Shown here: in pieces, positions 10,601 to 19,406 of the stretch | Numbering within the stretch: the stretch's first letter is position 1 | Layout of the letters: every line of letters starts with the position of its first letter | Origin: a virus | DNA: 64,000 nt | Strand: one strand, 5' to 3' | Virus record (IMG/VR): IMGVR_UViG_3300025889_018102 | Span: 91,950-155,949 of that record | Program-made: the position numbers and the translations under genes | Notes under the pieces: model-generated | Seen by the model: the letters and a program-made list of their open reading frames with translations, nothing else | Database searches by the model: none | Told to the model about the DNA's origin: nothing

Positions 10601-13459
10601 ACTCCTACTATAGCAGCTAATGTTACATCGGTAGGTACTTTCATAGGTACTGTTTCTAATACTAACTTGTTAAGTAGTATTTTACAAGTTGATGGAACGG
10701 GATCTACTTTAGATGCTGATTTACTAGATGGAGAACAGGGTACATATTATTTAGATTTTACAAATGCAACTAATAAACCAGATCCAGTAATCACAGTAAC
10801 AATGACCGGAGATGTAACTGGTTCAGCATCAGCAACATTACAGGATTTAGCTTCAAACACTATTTCTATAGCAACTACAATAGCTGCTGATAGTGTAGCT
10901 TTAGGTACTGATACTACTGGATCTTATACAGATCGAGTTATTCAAGGTACAGGTATTACAGCTACTGGAACAGCAGATGAAGGAAATGTAATAACTGTTG
11001 GACTTACTAATACTGGGGTTTCTGCTGCCACATATGGTAATGCAACTATTGTACCAGTTATAACAGTAGATGCACAAGGTAGAATTACAACAGCAGCGAA
11101 TGTTTCTATTTCATTCCCTGAAAGTACAACAGATTATAATGATTTAACTAATAAACCAGCAGCAAATATATTATTAACAGGTGATGTAACTGGTTCTGCT
11201 AATGCTCTTTTAACAGCAGATTCAACAATTTTATCTATTAATACAGCTTTAAATGCAACAGGAGTTTCTGCTACCACATATGGTAATGCAACTATTGTTC
11301 CTGTATTTACTGTAGGTTCTGATGGTCGTATAACATCAGCAGCTAATGTTGAAATATCTGCTGGTGGTGGTTCTTCAGTTTTTGCTGTTACTGCTACTGA
11401 TAATATAGCTAGTTGTACATCTGGTTCTTCAACTACTGGTAGCTATAATTTCTTTGCCGGTACTTGTGCTGGATTAAGTACTACTACAGGTAGTTATAAT
11501 AACTTTATTGGTTTTAATTCTGGGTATTGTAATACCACAGGTAGTGATAATAACTTTTTTGGTAATCAAGCTGGATATAATAACACCACAGGTATTCACA
11601 ATTTCTTTGCTGGTATGTGTGCTGGTTATGGTAACACTACTGGTTCATATAATACGTTTATAGGTCGAGAAGCTGGGGATAGTAATACATTTGGTTGCCA
11701 TAATAACTTTATTGGGTTCCAGGCTGGATATTGTAATACCACAGGTAGTTGTAATAACTTTATTGGTCGAGAAGCTGGAAGTAGTAATACATTTGGTTGT
11801 TATAATAACTTTTTTGGTTTTCTTGCTGGATTTTATAATATTACAGGTAGTTGTAATAACTTTATAGGTTATCAAGCTGGATATTGTAATACCACAGGTA
11901 ATAATAATAACTTCTTTGGTTTATTTGCTGGATGTTTTAATACCACAGGTAGTAATAATAACTTTATAGGTACTTGTGCTGGATATTGTAATACCACAGG
12001 TTCTACTAATAACTTTATGGGGTGTGCAGCTGGATATAAAAATACCACAGGTTCTAGTAATACCTTTTTTGGTAATCAAGCTGGATATAATAACACCACA
12101 GGAGTAAATAATACCTTTATTAGTTCTCAAGCTGGATATTGTAATACCACGGGGAATGATAATAACTTTTTTGGTAGACAAACGGGTTATAGTAATACCA
12201 CAGGTTGTTATAATACCTTTATCGGTTTTTGTGCTGGATATAGTAATACCATAGGTAACTATAATAACTTTATTGGTTATTGTGCTGGATATAATAATTC
12301 TACAGGAGGAGCTAATAACTTTTTTGGTCTATGTGCTGGATATTCTAATACCACAGGTTGTTGTAATAACTTTATTGGTCATTCTGCTGGATCTTGTAAT
12401 ACCATAGGTAATAATAATAACTTTATTGGTCAGAATACTGGATATTGTAATACCACGGGGAGTGATAATAACTTTATAGGTTCTCAAGCTGGATATTTTA
12501 ATACCACAGGTAGTTGTAATAACTTTTTTGGTGCATGTGCTGGACGTGCTAATACCACAGGCTGTTATAATAACTTTTTTGGTAATCAAGCTGGACGTTC
12601 TAATACCACAGGTTGTTATAATAACTTTATTGGTTTTTATTCTGGATATTTTAATACCACAGGTAATCATAATAACTTTTTTGGTATTTTTGCAGGAAAT
12701 TATAATACCACAGGTAGTAATAATAACTTTTCTGGTTATTATGCTGGATTTTGTAATACCACAGGTAGTTGTAATAACTTTTTTGGTAGACAAACGGGTT
12801 ATAGTAATACTACAGGTTGTTACAATAATTTTATAGGTTCTTGTGCTGGATATAGTAATACCACAGGTAATTGTAATTTCTTCGCCGGTTTTTGTGCTGC
12901 TTATAATAATACAACAGCATCTAATGCAATCGCTATAGGAAATTCAGTTGATATTGCAGATGATAATTCTGTAGCAATTGGTTACCAATCATCATCACCA
13001 ACAAAAGGTAAATATAGTTTTGCTTCTGGTAGATTTGCTAGCAATGGAGATGCACAAACAGGTTCTTATGTATTAAGATCAGATACTATAAACGCAACTT
13101 CTGAAGTAGTAACTACTAATAATAGTGCAGCAGATGCAACAAATCAAATCATTTTACCTGACAACTCAGCATATTCATTCTTAGGTTCTATTATTGCAAG
13201 ACAACAAGCTGCTGGCGGATCAGATTATGCTGCATGGGAAATTAAAGGTGCTATCATAAGAAATGGAAATGCCGCAGCAACTACATTAGGAAGCTACAAT
13301 ATCAATACATTAAGCAAAACAGCAGGAGCTACTAGTTGGAGCATTGCATTATCCGCTGATACTACAAATGGTGGACTTGCTATAACTGTTACCGGTGCAG
13401 CATCAACTAATATTAGATGGGTTGCTTCAATAAATACTAGCGAAGTTGTATATGCATAG
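7625..13459 (+). CDS. Giant repeat tail fibre, 1944 residues
   Basis: The N-terminal section, LRLVKGSPLTNSEVDNNFSN, is a familiar start of phage fibre proteins. It is followed by 129-residue (387-bp) repeats from about residue 115 to 1100, each with LLDGQQGTYYLDF, MTGDVTGSAS and GEGATPTIAANV segments. A different insert interrupts them near residues 480-640. From about residue 1270 to 1760 there are about 28 of the 17-residue NTTG...NNFIG repeats. The C-terminus is not S74: it starts with an AIAIGNS...SVAIGYQ stretch (YadA-head-like) and then a beta domain ending ASINTSEVVYA, shared in style with other marine T4-like fibres. It probably forms a trimeric host-recognition fibre. The insert codes through a 21-bp perfect inverted repeat. 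Confidence 0.85.
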   Translation: MTDITLRLVKGSPLTNSEVDNNFSNLNITKVELGGDLTNTISVPLVGGLQGRTVANVDPSTGQALIWISSESSWKPGNILYNNIENAPAANILLTGDVTGSANAILEANSTIISISTTIAPNSIDLGTDTTGAYVANLVQGSGITLSGLTGEGATPTIAANVISVGTFTGAVSNVNLLNSILQVDGTGSTLDADLLDGQQGTYYLDFTNTTNKPDPVVTVTMTGDVTGSASATLQDLASNTISIATTIAADSVALGTDTTGAYVANLIQGSGITLTGLTGEGATPTIAANVISVGTFTGTVSNTNLLSSILQEDGTGSGLDADLLDGQQGSYYLDFTNATNKPDPVVTVTMTGDVTGSASATLQDLASNTISIATTIAADSVALGTDTTGAYVANLVQGSGITLSELTGEGATPTIAANVISVGTFIGTVSNTNLLSSILQVDGTGSGLDADLLDGQQGTYYLDYTNTTNKPAANIVLTGDVTGSANAILTASSTIISLSTSVSPTLFDTESWTNTCSSPQIVTGNVTFEGNVNFTGNVTTISANNLIIQDNFIYLNNASEETNIDLGFAGNYNDGTYRHAGFFRDASDDGIWKVFDQYLPEPDAEVNVDTSNASFRLANFAANIVYTNSINVTSSAVVENLNSDLLDGQQGTYYLDFTNATNKPDPVITVTMTGDVTGSASATLQDLASNTISIATTIAADSVALGSDTTGTYVANLIQGSGITLTGLTGEGATPTIAANVISVGTFTGTVSNTNLLSSILQVDGTGSTLDADLLDGQQGTYYLDFTNATNKPDPVVTVTMTGDVTGSASATLQDLASNTISIATTIASNSVDLGTDTTGAYVASLVQGSGITLSGLTGEGATPTIAANVTSVGTFIGAVSNVNLLNSILQVDGTGSGLDADLLDGQQGTYYLDFTNATNKPDPVVTVTMTGDVTGSASATLQDLASNTISIATTIASNSVDLGTDTTGAYVANLVQGSGITLTGLTGEGATPTIAANVTSVGTFIGTVSNTNLLSSILQVDGTGSTLDADLLDGEQGTYYLDFTNATNKPDPVITVTMTGDVTGSASATLQDLASNTISIATTIAADSVALGTDTTGSYTDRVIQGTGITATGTADEGNVITVGLTNTGVSAATYGNATIVPVITVDAQGRITTAANVSISFPESTTDYNDLTNKPAANILLTGDVTGSANALLTADSTILSINTALNATGVSATTYGNATIVPVFTVGSDGRITSAANVEISAGGGSSVFAVTATDNIASCTSGSSTTGSYNFFAGTCAGLSTTTGSYNNFIGFNSGYCNTTGSDNNFFGNQAGYNNTTGIHNFFAGMCAGYGNTTGSYNTFIGREAGDSNTFGCHNNFIGFQAGYCNTTGSCNNFIGREAGSSNTFGCYNNFFGFLAGFYNITGSCNNFIGYQAGYCNTTGNNNNFFGLFAGCFNTTGSNNNFIGTCAGYCNTTGSTNNFMGCAAGYKNTTGSSNTFFGNQAGYNNTTGVNNTFISSQAGYCNTTGNDNNFFGRQTGYSNTTGCYNTFIGFCAGYSNTIGNYNNFIGYCAGYNNSTGGANNFFGLCAGYSNTTGCCNNFIGHSAGSCNTIGNNNNFIGQNTGYCNTTGSDNNFIGSQAGYFNTTGSCNNFFGACAGRANTTGCYNNFFGNQAGRSNTTGCYNNFIGFYSGYFNTTGNHNNFFGIFAGNYNTTGSNNNFSGYYAGFCNTTGSCNNFFGRQTGYSNTTGCYNNFIGSCAGYSNTTGNCNFFAGFCAAYNNTTASNAIAIGNSVDIADDNSVAIGYQSSSPTKGKYSFASGRFASNGDAQTGSYVLRSDTINATSEVVTTNNSAADATNQIILPDNSAYSFLGSIIARQQAAGGSDYAAWEIKGAIIRNGNAAATTLGSYNINTLSKTAGATSWSIALSADTTNGGLAITVTGAASTNIRWVASINTSEVVYA
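7974..10920 (+). repeat. 387-bp (129-residue) direct repeats in giant fibre gene
   Basis: The unit boundary (DADLLDGQQG codons) falls at 8198, 8585, 8972, 9551 (degenerate start), 9938, 10325 and 10712. Neighbouring boundaries are exactly 387 bp apart, except where the insert between 8972 and 9551 breaks the series. Units differ by scattered substitutions and by swapped blocks, for example IAADSVALG against IASNSVDLG. That mosaic pattern suggests recombination between units. Confidence 0.9.
9124..9176 (+). repeat. 21-bp perfect inverted repeat inside giant fibre gene
   Basis: The left arm 9124-9144 and right arm 9156-9176 are exact reverse complements, separated by an 11-base loop. It would form a very stable hairpin in RNA or single-stranded DNA. 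It lies in coding sequence for a SVSPTLFDTESWTNT segment, at the junction between the 387-bp repeats and an unrelated fibre domain. No U-run follows, so it is not an ordinary terminator. Confidence 0.9.
11430..12920 (+). repeat. 51-bp fibre repeat array, copy 2
   Basis: About 28 units of 51 bp with the cores aataccacaggt and aataacttt encode GYxAGYxNTTGxxNNFI. A few units carry FGC or FFAGM variants. The array is homologous to those at 3928-4560 and 13890-16640. The strict period keeps long antisense frames open, which should not be read as genes. Confidence 0.9.
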
Positions 13460-13468
13460 GGGAATTAG

Positions 13469-16400
13469 ATGGGTTCAATAAACATTGATAATACAGGATC
13501 TGGAAGTGCTATTACTTTAAGTAGTGATGGTACTGATCTTCTTGTTAATGGCTCTACTGTAGGTGGTGGTGGTTCTTCAGATTATAATGATTTAACTAAT
13601 AAACCAGCAGCAAATATATTATTAACAGGTAATATCACAGGTTCTTCTAATGTTTTATTAGAAGCTAATACAAATATAATTAGTATCGATACTACTTTAG
13701 AAAATACAGGAGTAACAGCTACCACATATGGTAATGCAACTATTGTTCCTGTTATAACAGTAGATGAACAAGGTAGAATTACATCAGCAGCTAATGTAGA
13801 GATATCTGCTGGTGGTGGTGGAGGTTCTTCAGTTTTTTCAGTAACAGCTACTGATAATATCATTAGCTGTACATCTGGTTCTACAACTACTGGCAGCTAC
13901 AATTTCTTTGTTGGTACTAGTGCTGGATTATGTACCACTACAGGTAGCTATAACACATTTATTGGTTATCAAGCTGGATGCAAAATTTCATATGGTACCA
14001 ATAACACATTTATTGGTTATCAAGCTGGATTAAGTAGTACAAATGCATGTAATAATAACTTTTTTGGTTATCAAGCTGGAACTAGTAATACTGGAGGTGA
14101 TTTTAATAACTTTTTTGGTTATCAAGCTGGATGTGCTAATACTTCAGGTAATTTAAATAACTTTTTTGGTTGTCAAACTGGATATTGTAATACCACAGGT
14201 GATTGTAATAACTTTTTTGGTCCTCAAGCGGGATATTGTAATACCTCAGGTGCACATAATAACTTTTTTGGTTATCGTGCTGGATATCGTAATACTACAG
14301 GTAGCTGTAACACATTTATTGGTGCTAGTTCTGGATATGATAATACCACAGGTATTTATAATAACTTTATTGGTGTTAATGCTGGATCTAATAATACCTA
14401 CGGTTCTGATAATAACTTTATTGGTTCTAATGCTGGATTTTGTAATACCACAGGTTGTTATAATAACTTTTTTGGTAGTTGTGCTGGATATAAAAATACC
14501 ACAGGTAATTATAATAACTTTTTTGGACTTAATGCTGGATCTTGTAATACCACAGGTAGTGATAATAACTTTTTTGGTTATAACGCTGGATGTTCTAATA
14601 CCACAGGTAGTAATAATATCTTTATAGGTACTTTTGCTGGAGAAGGTAATACTACAGGTAGTAATAATACCTTTATAGGTGATCAAGCTGGACGTAATAA
14701 TACCTACGGTTGTTATAATAACTTTTTTGGTTGGCGAGCTGGACTTAATGTAACCACGGGTAGTAACAACCTTGCCGCTGGTACATGTGCTCTTATAAAC
14801 GCAACAGGAAATTATAATACAGTTATAGGTAATTTTGCACGAGGTTGTGGCTGTCGTAATGTTATTGCCGGTTATTGCGCTTCTAGTGACAGCTCTACTA
14901 ATGTTGATAATGTAATTATAGGTTTTAATGCAGGAAGCACCAGTGGATCTGGAGCTAATTATAATACAATTATTGGTTCTTGTGCTGGTGCGTGTTCTAC
15001 AGGTACAGTATGTAGTGCTTTTTATGGATTTGAAGCAGGTTTTGCACAAAACGGGTTAGAATGCCATAATAGTTTTTTTGGTACTCAAGCTGGACGCAAT
15101 AGTTGCGGATCATTTAATACTTTTGTTGGTTCTTGTGCGGGTTATAATTCTGCATATGGTGACTATACTACCGCGGTAGGATTTAATGCGGGTAGAAATA
15201 ATGCTGGTTATGGTAGTTATTTGGGTGCATATGCTGGATATTCTGATACAGGTGATAGCTATAATAGTTTTATAGGTTATCAAGCTGGATATTATACTAC
15301 AGGTAGTTATAATACCTTTATTGGTAGTTGTGCTGGATATTGTAATACCTCAGGTAGTTATAATAACTTTTTTGGGTTTTGTGCTGGATTTTCTAATACC
15401 ACAGGTAGTTGTAATAACTTTTTTGGTTATAATGCTGGATCTAGTAATACCACAGGTAGTTATAATAACTTTTTTGGTCTGAATGCTGGATGTTCTAATT
15501 GCATAGGTAGTTATAATAACTTTATTGGTTATAACGTTGGATATTGTAATACCACAGGTTGTTATAATAACTTTTTTGGTTATTATGCTGGATTTTCTAA
15601 TACCACAGGTTCTTGTAATAATTTTATTGGTTTTCTAGCTGGATGTAAAAATACCACAGGTAATTGTAATAACTTTATCGGTTTATGGGCTGGATTTTAT
15701 AATTCTACAGGTAGTAGTAATAACTTTATTGGTCGAGGAACTGGATATAATAATACCACAGGTAGTTGTAATAACTTTTTTGGTTTTTGTGCTGGATATG
15801 ATAATTCTTCAGGGTGTTATAATAACTTTATGGGTTATCAAGCTGGGGCTAATAATACCACAGGTTGTTATAATAACTTTTTTGGTTATTATGCTGGACT
15901 TTGTAATACCACAGGTAGTAGTAATAACTTTTTTGGTATTTATGCTGGATATAAAAATACCACAGGTAGTAATAATAACTTTATTGGTTCTAATGCTGGT
16001 TATTGTAATACTTCAGGTTATTATAATAACTTTATTGGTTATAGTGCTGGAAATTATAATACCATAGGTGGTTCTAATAACTTTATTGGGCCAAGTGCTG
16101 GATATTGTAATACTACAGGTGGTTTTAATAACTTTATTGGTAATAATGCTGGATTTTCTAATACTACAGGTACAAATAATAACTTTATTGGTTATTTTGC
16201 TGGATATAGTAATACCACAGGTAGTGATAATAACTTTTTTGGTACTAGTGCTGGATATTGTAATACCACAGGTAGTGATAATAATTTTATTGGTTATCTA
16301 GCTGGATATGCTAATACCACAGGTTATTTTAATAACTTTATTGGTAATCAAGCTGGATGTTCTAATACCACAGGTTGTTATAATAACTTTATTGGTTCTA

Positions 16401-17089
16401 ATGCTGGACAGTATAATACCGAAGGTGGAGCTAATAACTTTTATGGTAATGCTGCTGGATATTGTAATACTACAGGTTGTTATAATACCTTTATCGGTTC
16501 TAATGCTGGATATTTTAACACAATTGGGGCTTATAATGCATCTTTTGGATTTTGTGCTGGACATTGTAATACCACAGGAAATTGTAATACTTTTATAGGA
16601 CCTTATAGTGGACTCAGCGCAACAACTGGAGAAAATAATTCTACATTAGGTTATTATGCAGGTGGTGATGGAACAACTGGACTATGTAATCTAGCAGGAG
16701 TAAGCAATCACGTTGTAATTGGTAATTCTAGTATTACAAATGCATTAATACAAGTTGGTTGGACAACAGTTTCTGATATTAGAGATAAACATATCTTTGG
16801 CAATGTACCACATGGTAGATGTTTTCTACAAGGTATTACACCAATTGAATTTTCATTCAAAAATAGAACAACTAATGAAATCACAGACAACAAACGTAGA
16901 TATGGTTTTTCAGCACAAGAAATACGTAAATTAGAAGATGATAAGAAGATCTTAGTATCAGATCTATCAGAAGAAAAATTAGGTTTAACTGGTGATTACT
17001 TAATACCGATTTTAGTTAATGCAATCAAAGAATTAAACAATGAAATTGACTCATTAAAAACAAGGATAAATACATTAGAAACTAAATAA
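13469..17089 (+). CDS. Long repeat tail fibre with S74 chaperone, 1206 residues
   Basis: The N-terminus (GSINIDNTGSGSAITL) is short, then there is a DYNDLTNKPAANILLTG segment shared with the giant fibre. Roughly fifty 17-residue NTTG...NNFIG repeats run from about residue 140 to 1050, interrupted near residues 440-590 by degenerate units richer in Ala and Cys. The C-terminal domain from about residue 1100 begins SDIRDKHIFG and carries RRYGFSAQE, then a coiled coil: peptidase S74. Its end is nearly the same as that of the 661-residue fibre, including synonymous choices over long stretches, so the two share a recent common origin or exchange sequence. It is probably a trimeric side or tip fibre. 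Confidence 0.85.
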   Translation: MGSINIDNTGSGSAITLSSDGTDLLVNGSTVGGGGSSDYNDLTNKPAANILLTGNITGSSNVLLEANTNIISIDTTLENTGVTATTYGNATIVPVITVDEQGRITSAANVEISAGGGGGSSVFSVTATDNIISCTSGSTTTGSYNFFVGTSAGLCTTTGSYNTFIGYQAGCKISYGTNNTFIGYQAGLSSTNACNNNFFGYQAGTSNTGGDFNNFFGYQAGCANTSGNLNNFFGCQTGYCNTTGDCNNFFGPQAGYCNTSGAHNNFFGYRAGYRNTTGSCNTFIGASSGYDNTTGIYNNFIGVNAGSNNTYGSDNNFIGSNAGFCNTTGCYNNFFGSCAGYKNTTGNYNNFFGLNAGSCNTTGSDNNFFGYNAGCSNTTGSNNIFIGTFAGEGNTTGSNNTFIGDQAGRNNTYGCYNNFFGWRAGLNVTTGSNNLAAGTCALINATGNYNTVIGNFARGCGCRNVIAGYCASSDSSTNVDNVIIGFNAGSTSGSGANYNTIIGSCAGACSTGTVCSAFYGFEAGFAQNGLECHNSFFGTQAGRNSCGSFNTFVGSCAGYNSAYGDYTTAVGFNAGRNNAGYGSYLGAYAGYSDTGDSYNSFIGYQAGYYTTGSYNTFIGSCAGYCNTSGSYNNFFGFCAGFSNTTGSCNNFFGYNAGSSNTTGSYNNFFGLNAGCSNCIGSYNNFIGYNVGYCNTTGCYNNFFGYYAGFSNTTGSCNNFIGFLAGCKNTTGNCNNFIGLWAGFYNSTGSSNNFIGRGTGYNNTTGSCNNFFGFCAGYDNSSGCYNNFMGYQAGANNTTGCYNNFFGYYAGLCNTTGSSNNFFGIYAGYKNTTGSNNNFIGSNAGYCNTSGYYNNFIGYSAGNYNTIGGSNNFIGPSAGYCNTTGGFNNFIGNNAGFSNTTGTNNNFIGYFAGYSNTTGSDNNFFGTSAGYCNTTGSDNNFIGYLAGYANTTGYFNNFIGNQAGCSNTTGCYNNFIGSNAGQYNTEGGANNFYGNAAGYCNTTGCYNTFIGSNAGYFNTIGAYNASFGFCAGHCNTTGNCNTFIGPYSGLSATTGENNSTLGYYAGGDGTTGLCNLAGVSNHVVIGNSSITNALIQVGWTTVSDIRDKHIFGNVPHGRCFLQGITPIEFSFKNRTTNEITDNKRRYGFSAQEIRKLEDDKKILVSDLSEEKLGLTGDYLIPILVNAIKELNNEIDSLKTRINTLETK
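13890..16640 (+). repeat. 51-bp fibre repeat array, copy 3
   Basis: The longest array of the 51-bp unit, about fifty copies, with a degenerate middle (about 14790-15290) in which spacing and composition drift. Cores aataccacaggt and aataacttt recur with mainly third-base and local changes. The unit is shared with two upstream fibre genes. Confidence 0.9.
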
Positions 17090-17104
17090 AATAATGAGAA
17101 TTTG

Positions 17105-17749
17105 ATGAAAAAAATATTAATTGCTACACCATGTTTAGATCAAAAAGTTGATGCTTATTTTGTTCATAGTTTATGTGAGTCAATAAAACTTGGACTAAAA
17201 CACGATTTAGATATCAAATGTGTATTCCTAGCCAATGAGAGCATACTTCCCATGGCTAGGAATGAATTGTTCAATCTTGCATATATAGAACAATATGATT
17301 GTATGGTTTTTATTGATGATGATGAATATTGGAATGAACAATATCTAATTGATATCATTCTATCAGAAAAAGATGTTATATCTTTACCTGTAGTAAATAA
17401 AGGTGATAAAAATATTCAATATAACATCTTTTTAGAAACAACTTCTCCAGAATCTGATTCTACAGATGGATATATAAAAACAAACAAAGCAGGAACTGGA
17501 TTTCTAAAACTTTCAAAAAAAGTAATAGAAGATTTATGGATCTCCAACCCCGAGATATTTTTTAGAAATAAAGTACTAAAAAATATATGTGAATATGGAT
17601 TCCATAAAGGATCTTTTGTTGGAGAAGATATAACTTTATCTAGAAAGATAATTGAATTAGGTTATACTATTTGGGTCAATCCACATCATACAGTTTCACA
17701 TATTGGTAATAAAATGTATAAAGGTAATTTTAAAAGTAGCATAAAATGA
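17105..17749 (+). CDS. GT-A type glycosyltransferase-like protein
   Basis: A 214-residue protein. I chose the ATG at 17105, not the TTG just before it. KKILIATPC at the start, ANESILPMARN at residues 44-54 and a metal-binding-type FIDDD at residues 69-73 mark a nucleotide-diphospho-sugar transferase fold. Near the C-terminus, AGTGFLKLSK and GEDITLSRK match the acceptor-side motifs of the same family. It is paralogous to the transferase at 36161-36979, which keeps the same order of motifs. It starts a small group of surface-modification genes between the fibres and the neck genes and overlaps the next gene by 4 bp. The sugar and acceptor are unknown. Confidence 0.7.
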   Translation: MKKILIATPCLDQKVDAYFVHSLCESIKLGLKHDLDIKCVFLANESILPMARNELFNLAYIEQYDCMVFIDDDEYWNEQYLIDIILSEKDVISLPVVNKGDKNIQYNIFLETTSPESDSTDGYIKTNKAGTGFLKLSKKVIEDLWISNPEIFFRNKVLKNICEYGFHKGSFVGEDITLSRKIIELGYTIWVNPHHTVSHIGNKMYKGNFKSSIK

Positions 17750-18492
17750 ATACAATTGATATTGCTATGCCAACAATGTGGTTTGTTGATGGTTTTACAG
17801 ATCTTCTCAATTCTTATATACAATCAGAATATATAAACAATATATTTTTAATTGATAATAATAGAAACCATCGCCCAAAAAATCTACCAAAACATGAAAA
17901 ATTAAATCTGATAGATTATGGTAGAAATATATATTGTAATCCAGCATGGAATGAAGGATATTATAGATCACAAGCTGATATAATAGGATTATTTAGTGAT
18001 GATGTTATAGTTCATGATGATATCTTTAAATTAGTAGCAGAGGCTGATATTACAGATATTGATCTTATTGGAGTAGCTTTAAAAGGCACAGAAGATAATT
18101 TTCATATAGATGATTCATTTTATAACTCTGATACACTTTCCAAATTAGAAGTATTAAAGAGTCGTCCAATAGGTGAACAAGCATGGGCTTTTGGAACCTG
18201 TATGTTCGCTAAAAGAAAAACATATAAAGTTATACCTAGTCTATATCAAATTTGGTATGGTGATGATTATCTAGTACAAAAAAGTAAAAACATTTATGTG
18301 TTAAAAACAAATAAGATAATAGGTGAAGTTTCTAAAACTTTAATGTGTCTACATGATGATGAAGATGTGCAAAGAAGAATAGCATTGGATGCTTTAAATG
18401 TGTATAATTTTAATCATTTTAAAAATGGTAAGAATTGGGAAAATGTAACTGATACATTGAAAGCAAGAACTAAATTTATATTGAAAAGGTAA
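17746..18492 (+). CDS. Glycosyltransferase-like protein (GT-A type)
   Basis: A 248-residue protein overlapping the previous gene by ATGA. It begins NTIDIAMPTMWF, has FLIDNN near residue 35, NPAWNEGY around residue 65 and an acidic GLFSDDVIVHDD segment around residue 83 that fits the DxD region of family 2-like transferases. GEQAWAFGTCMF and WYGDDYLV follow, with the latter a likely catalytic-acid region. No membrane segment is seen. The neighbours are two other transferases and a sulfotransferase, so a shared glycan or virion-decoration role is likely. The assignment rests on fold-type motifs only. Confidence 0.6.
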   Translation: MNTIDIAMPTMWFVDGFTDLLNSYIQSEYINNIFLIDNNRNHRPKNLPKHEKLNLIDYGRNIYCNPAWNEGYYRSQADIIGLFSDDVIVHDDIFKLVAEADITDIDLIGVALKGTEDNFHIDDSFYNSDTLSKLEVLKSRPIGEQAWAFGTCMFAKRKTYKVIPSLYQIWYGDDYLVQKSKNIYVLKTNKIIGEVSKTLMCLHDDEDVQRRIALDALNVYNFNHFKNGKNWENVTDTLKARTKFILKR

Positions 18493-18497
18493 TTATA

Positions 18498-19397
18498 ATG
18501 AAATACAGTATTTTTCATGTACAAGGTGGAATTGGTAAACATGTTGCTGCAACTGCAGTTGCACAAACAATCAAAAATAATTATCCAGATAGAAAACTTA
18601 TTGTTGTATGTGCCTATACAGATATCTTTATAAATTTAAAGTTTGTTGATAGAGTATATCAGTTGGGAAATACACAATACTTCTATCAAAATTATATCAA
18701 AGGTAAAGATTCTTTAATCTTTCATCATGAACCATATTTTACTACAGATCATATCCATCAAAAAATGCCTTTAATTCAAAATTGGTGTAAGATGTATGGT
18801 CTTACTTATAATAACGAAAAACCCATTGTGAGGTTTAATAATATCCAAAAAGATTTATCAAGAAAATTTTGGAAGGTTAGTAATAAACCTATCATGGTTA
18901 TTCATACAAATGGAGGATTGATTTCTTTAGATGCTAAACCCTATGCATGGACTCGTGATATGCCAGAAAATTTAGCACAAAGAATAGTTGATCATTATAA
19001 AGATCAATATTACATTTATCAAATAACAAAACTCAATTCTCCTAAGTTAAATGGTGCTACACATATATTTGCTACTCCAGAAAAATCTTTAACTATAATG
19101 GAGCTATTTAGCTTATTGATAAATACCAAAAAACGTGTATTAATAGATTCATGTATGCAACATGCTGCTGCAGCATTAGATTGTAAGTCCACTGTATTGT
19201 GGAACGGAACAAGTCCAAAAGTATTTGGATATAAATTACATGATAATATTGAGACACAGATACCATATGAGTTTAAGTTACCAAAAAGTTATCTCTTCGA
19301 TTTTGATTTTAATGGAAATGAAGTAGAATATCCTTTTGGTGAACAAGAAGAATTATTTAATTTTAACGATATAATACAATCAATAGATAACCAATGA
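18498..19397 (+). CDS. GT9-like (heptosyltransferase-type) GT-B protein
   Basis: A 299-residue protein. The N-terminal FHVQGGIGKHVAATAVAQTI is the glycine-rich start typical of GT9-like proteins. A central VIHTNGG strand and a C-terminal LIDSCMQHAAAALDCKSTVLWNGTSPKVFG correspond to the nucleotide-sugar site, where GT9 members have a DSG...HLAAA...P motif. It most likely transfers a sugar to a lipopolysaccharide-like or protein acceptor. It follows the preceding gene by 5 bp and is in operon with the sulfotransferase. Confidence 0.65.
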   Translation: MKYSIFHVQGGIGKHVAATAVAQTIKNNYPDRKLIVVCAYTDIFINLKFVDRVYQLGNTQYFYQNYIKGKDSLIFHHEPYFTTDHIHQKMPLIQNWCKMYGLTYNNEKPIVRFNNIQKDLSRKFWKVSNKPIMVIHTNGGLISLDAKPYAWTRDMPENLAQRIVDHYKDQYYIYQITKLNSPKLNGATHIFATPEKSLTIMELFSLLINTKKRVLIDSCMQHAAAALDCKSTVLWNGTSPKVFGYKLHDNIETQIPYEFKLPKSYLFDFDFNGNEVEYPFGEQEELFNFNDIIQSIDNQ

Positions 19398-19406
19398 GGT
19401 ATAAAC

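Noticed and set aside
11645-12793. Antisense reading frames of 76-154 codons in the giant fibre
   Set aside because: They arise from the 51-bp period, which keeps the complementary frame free of stops. Their predicted peptides are low-complexity mirror images of the repeat, and no ribosome-binding site or promoter is seen.
13582-13863. Antisense 93-codon frame with Pro run
   Set aside because: It mirrors the Gly-rich linker and repeat lead-in of the third fibre; no independent coding signals.
14246-15049. Antisense 267-codon frame in the third fibre
   Set aside because: Same cause as above; composition is dominated by Thr/Ser/Cys/Ile repeats complementary to the fibre codons.
3928-16640. 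CRISPR-like regular repeats
   Set aside because: The repeats are contiguous 51-bp coding units in open frames without unique spacers and no cas gene is near.
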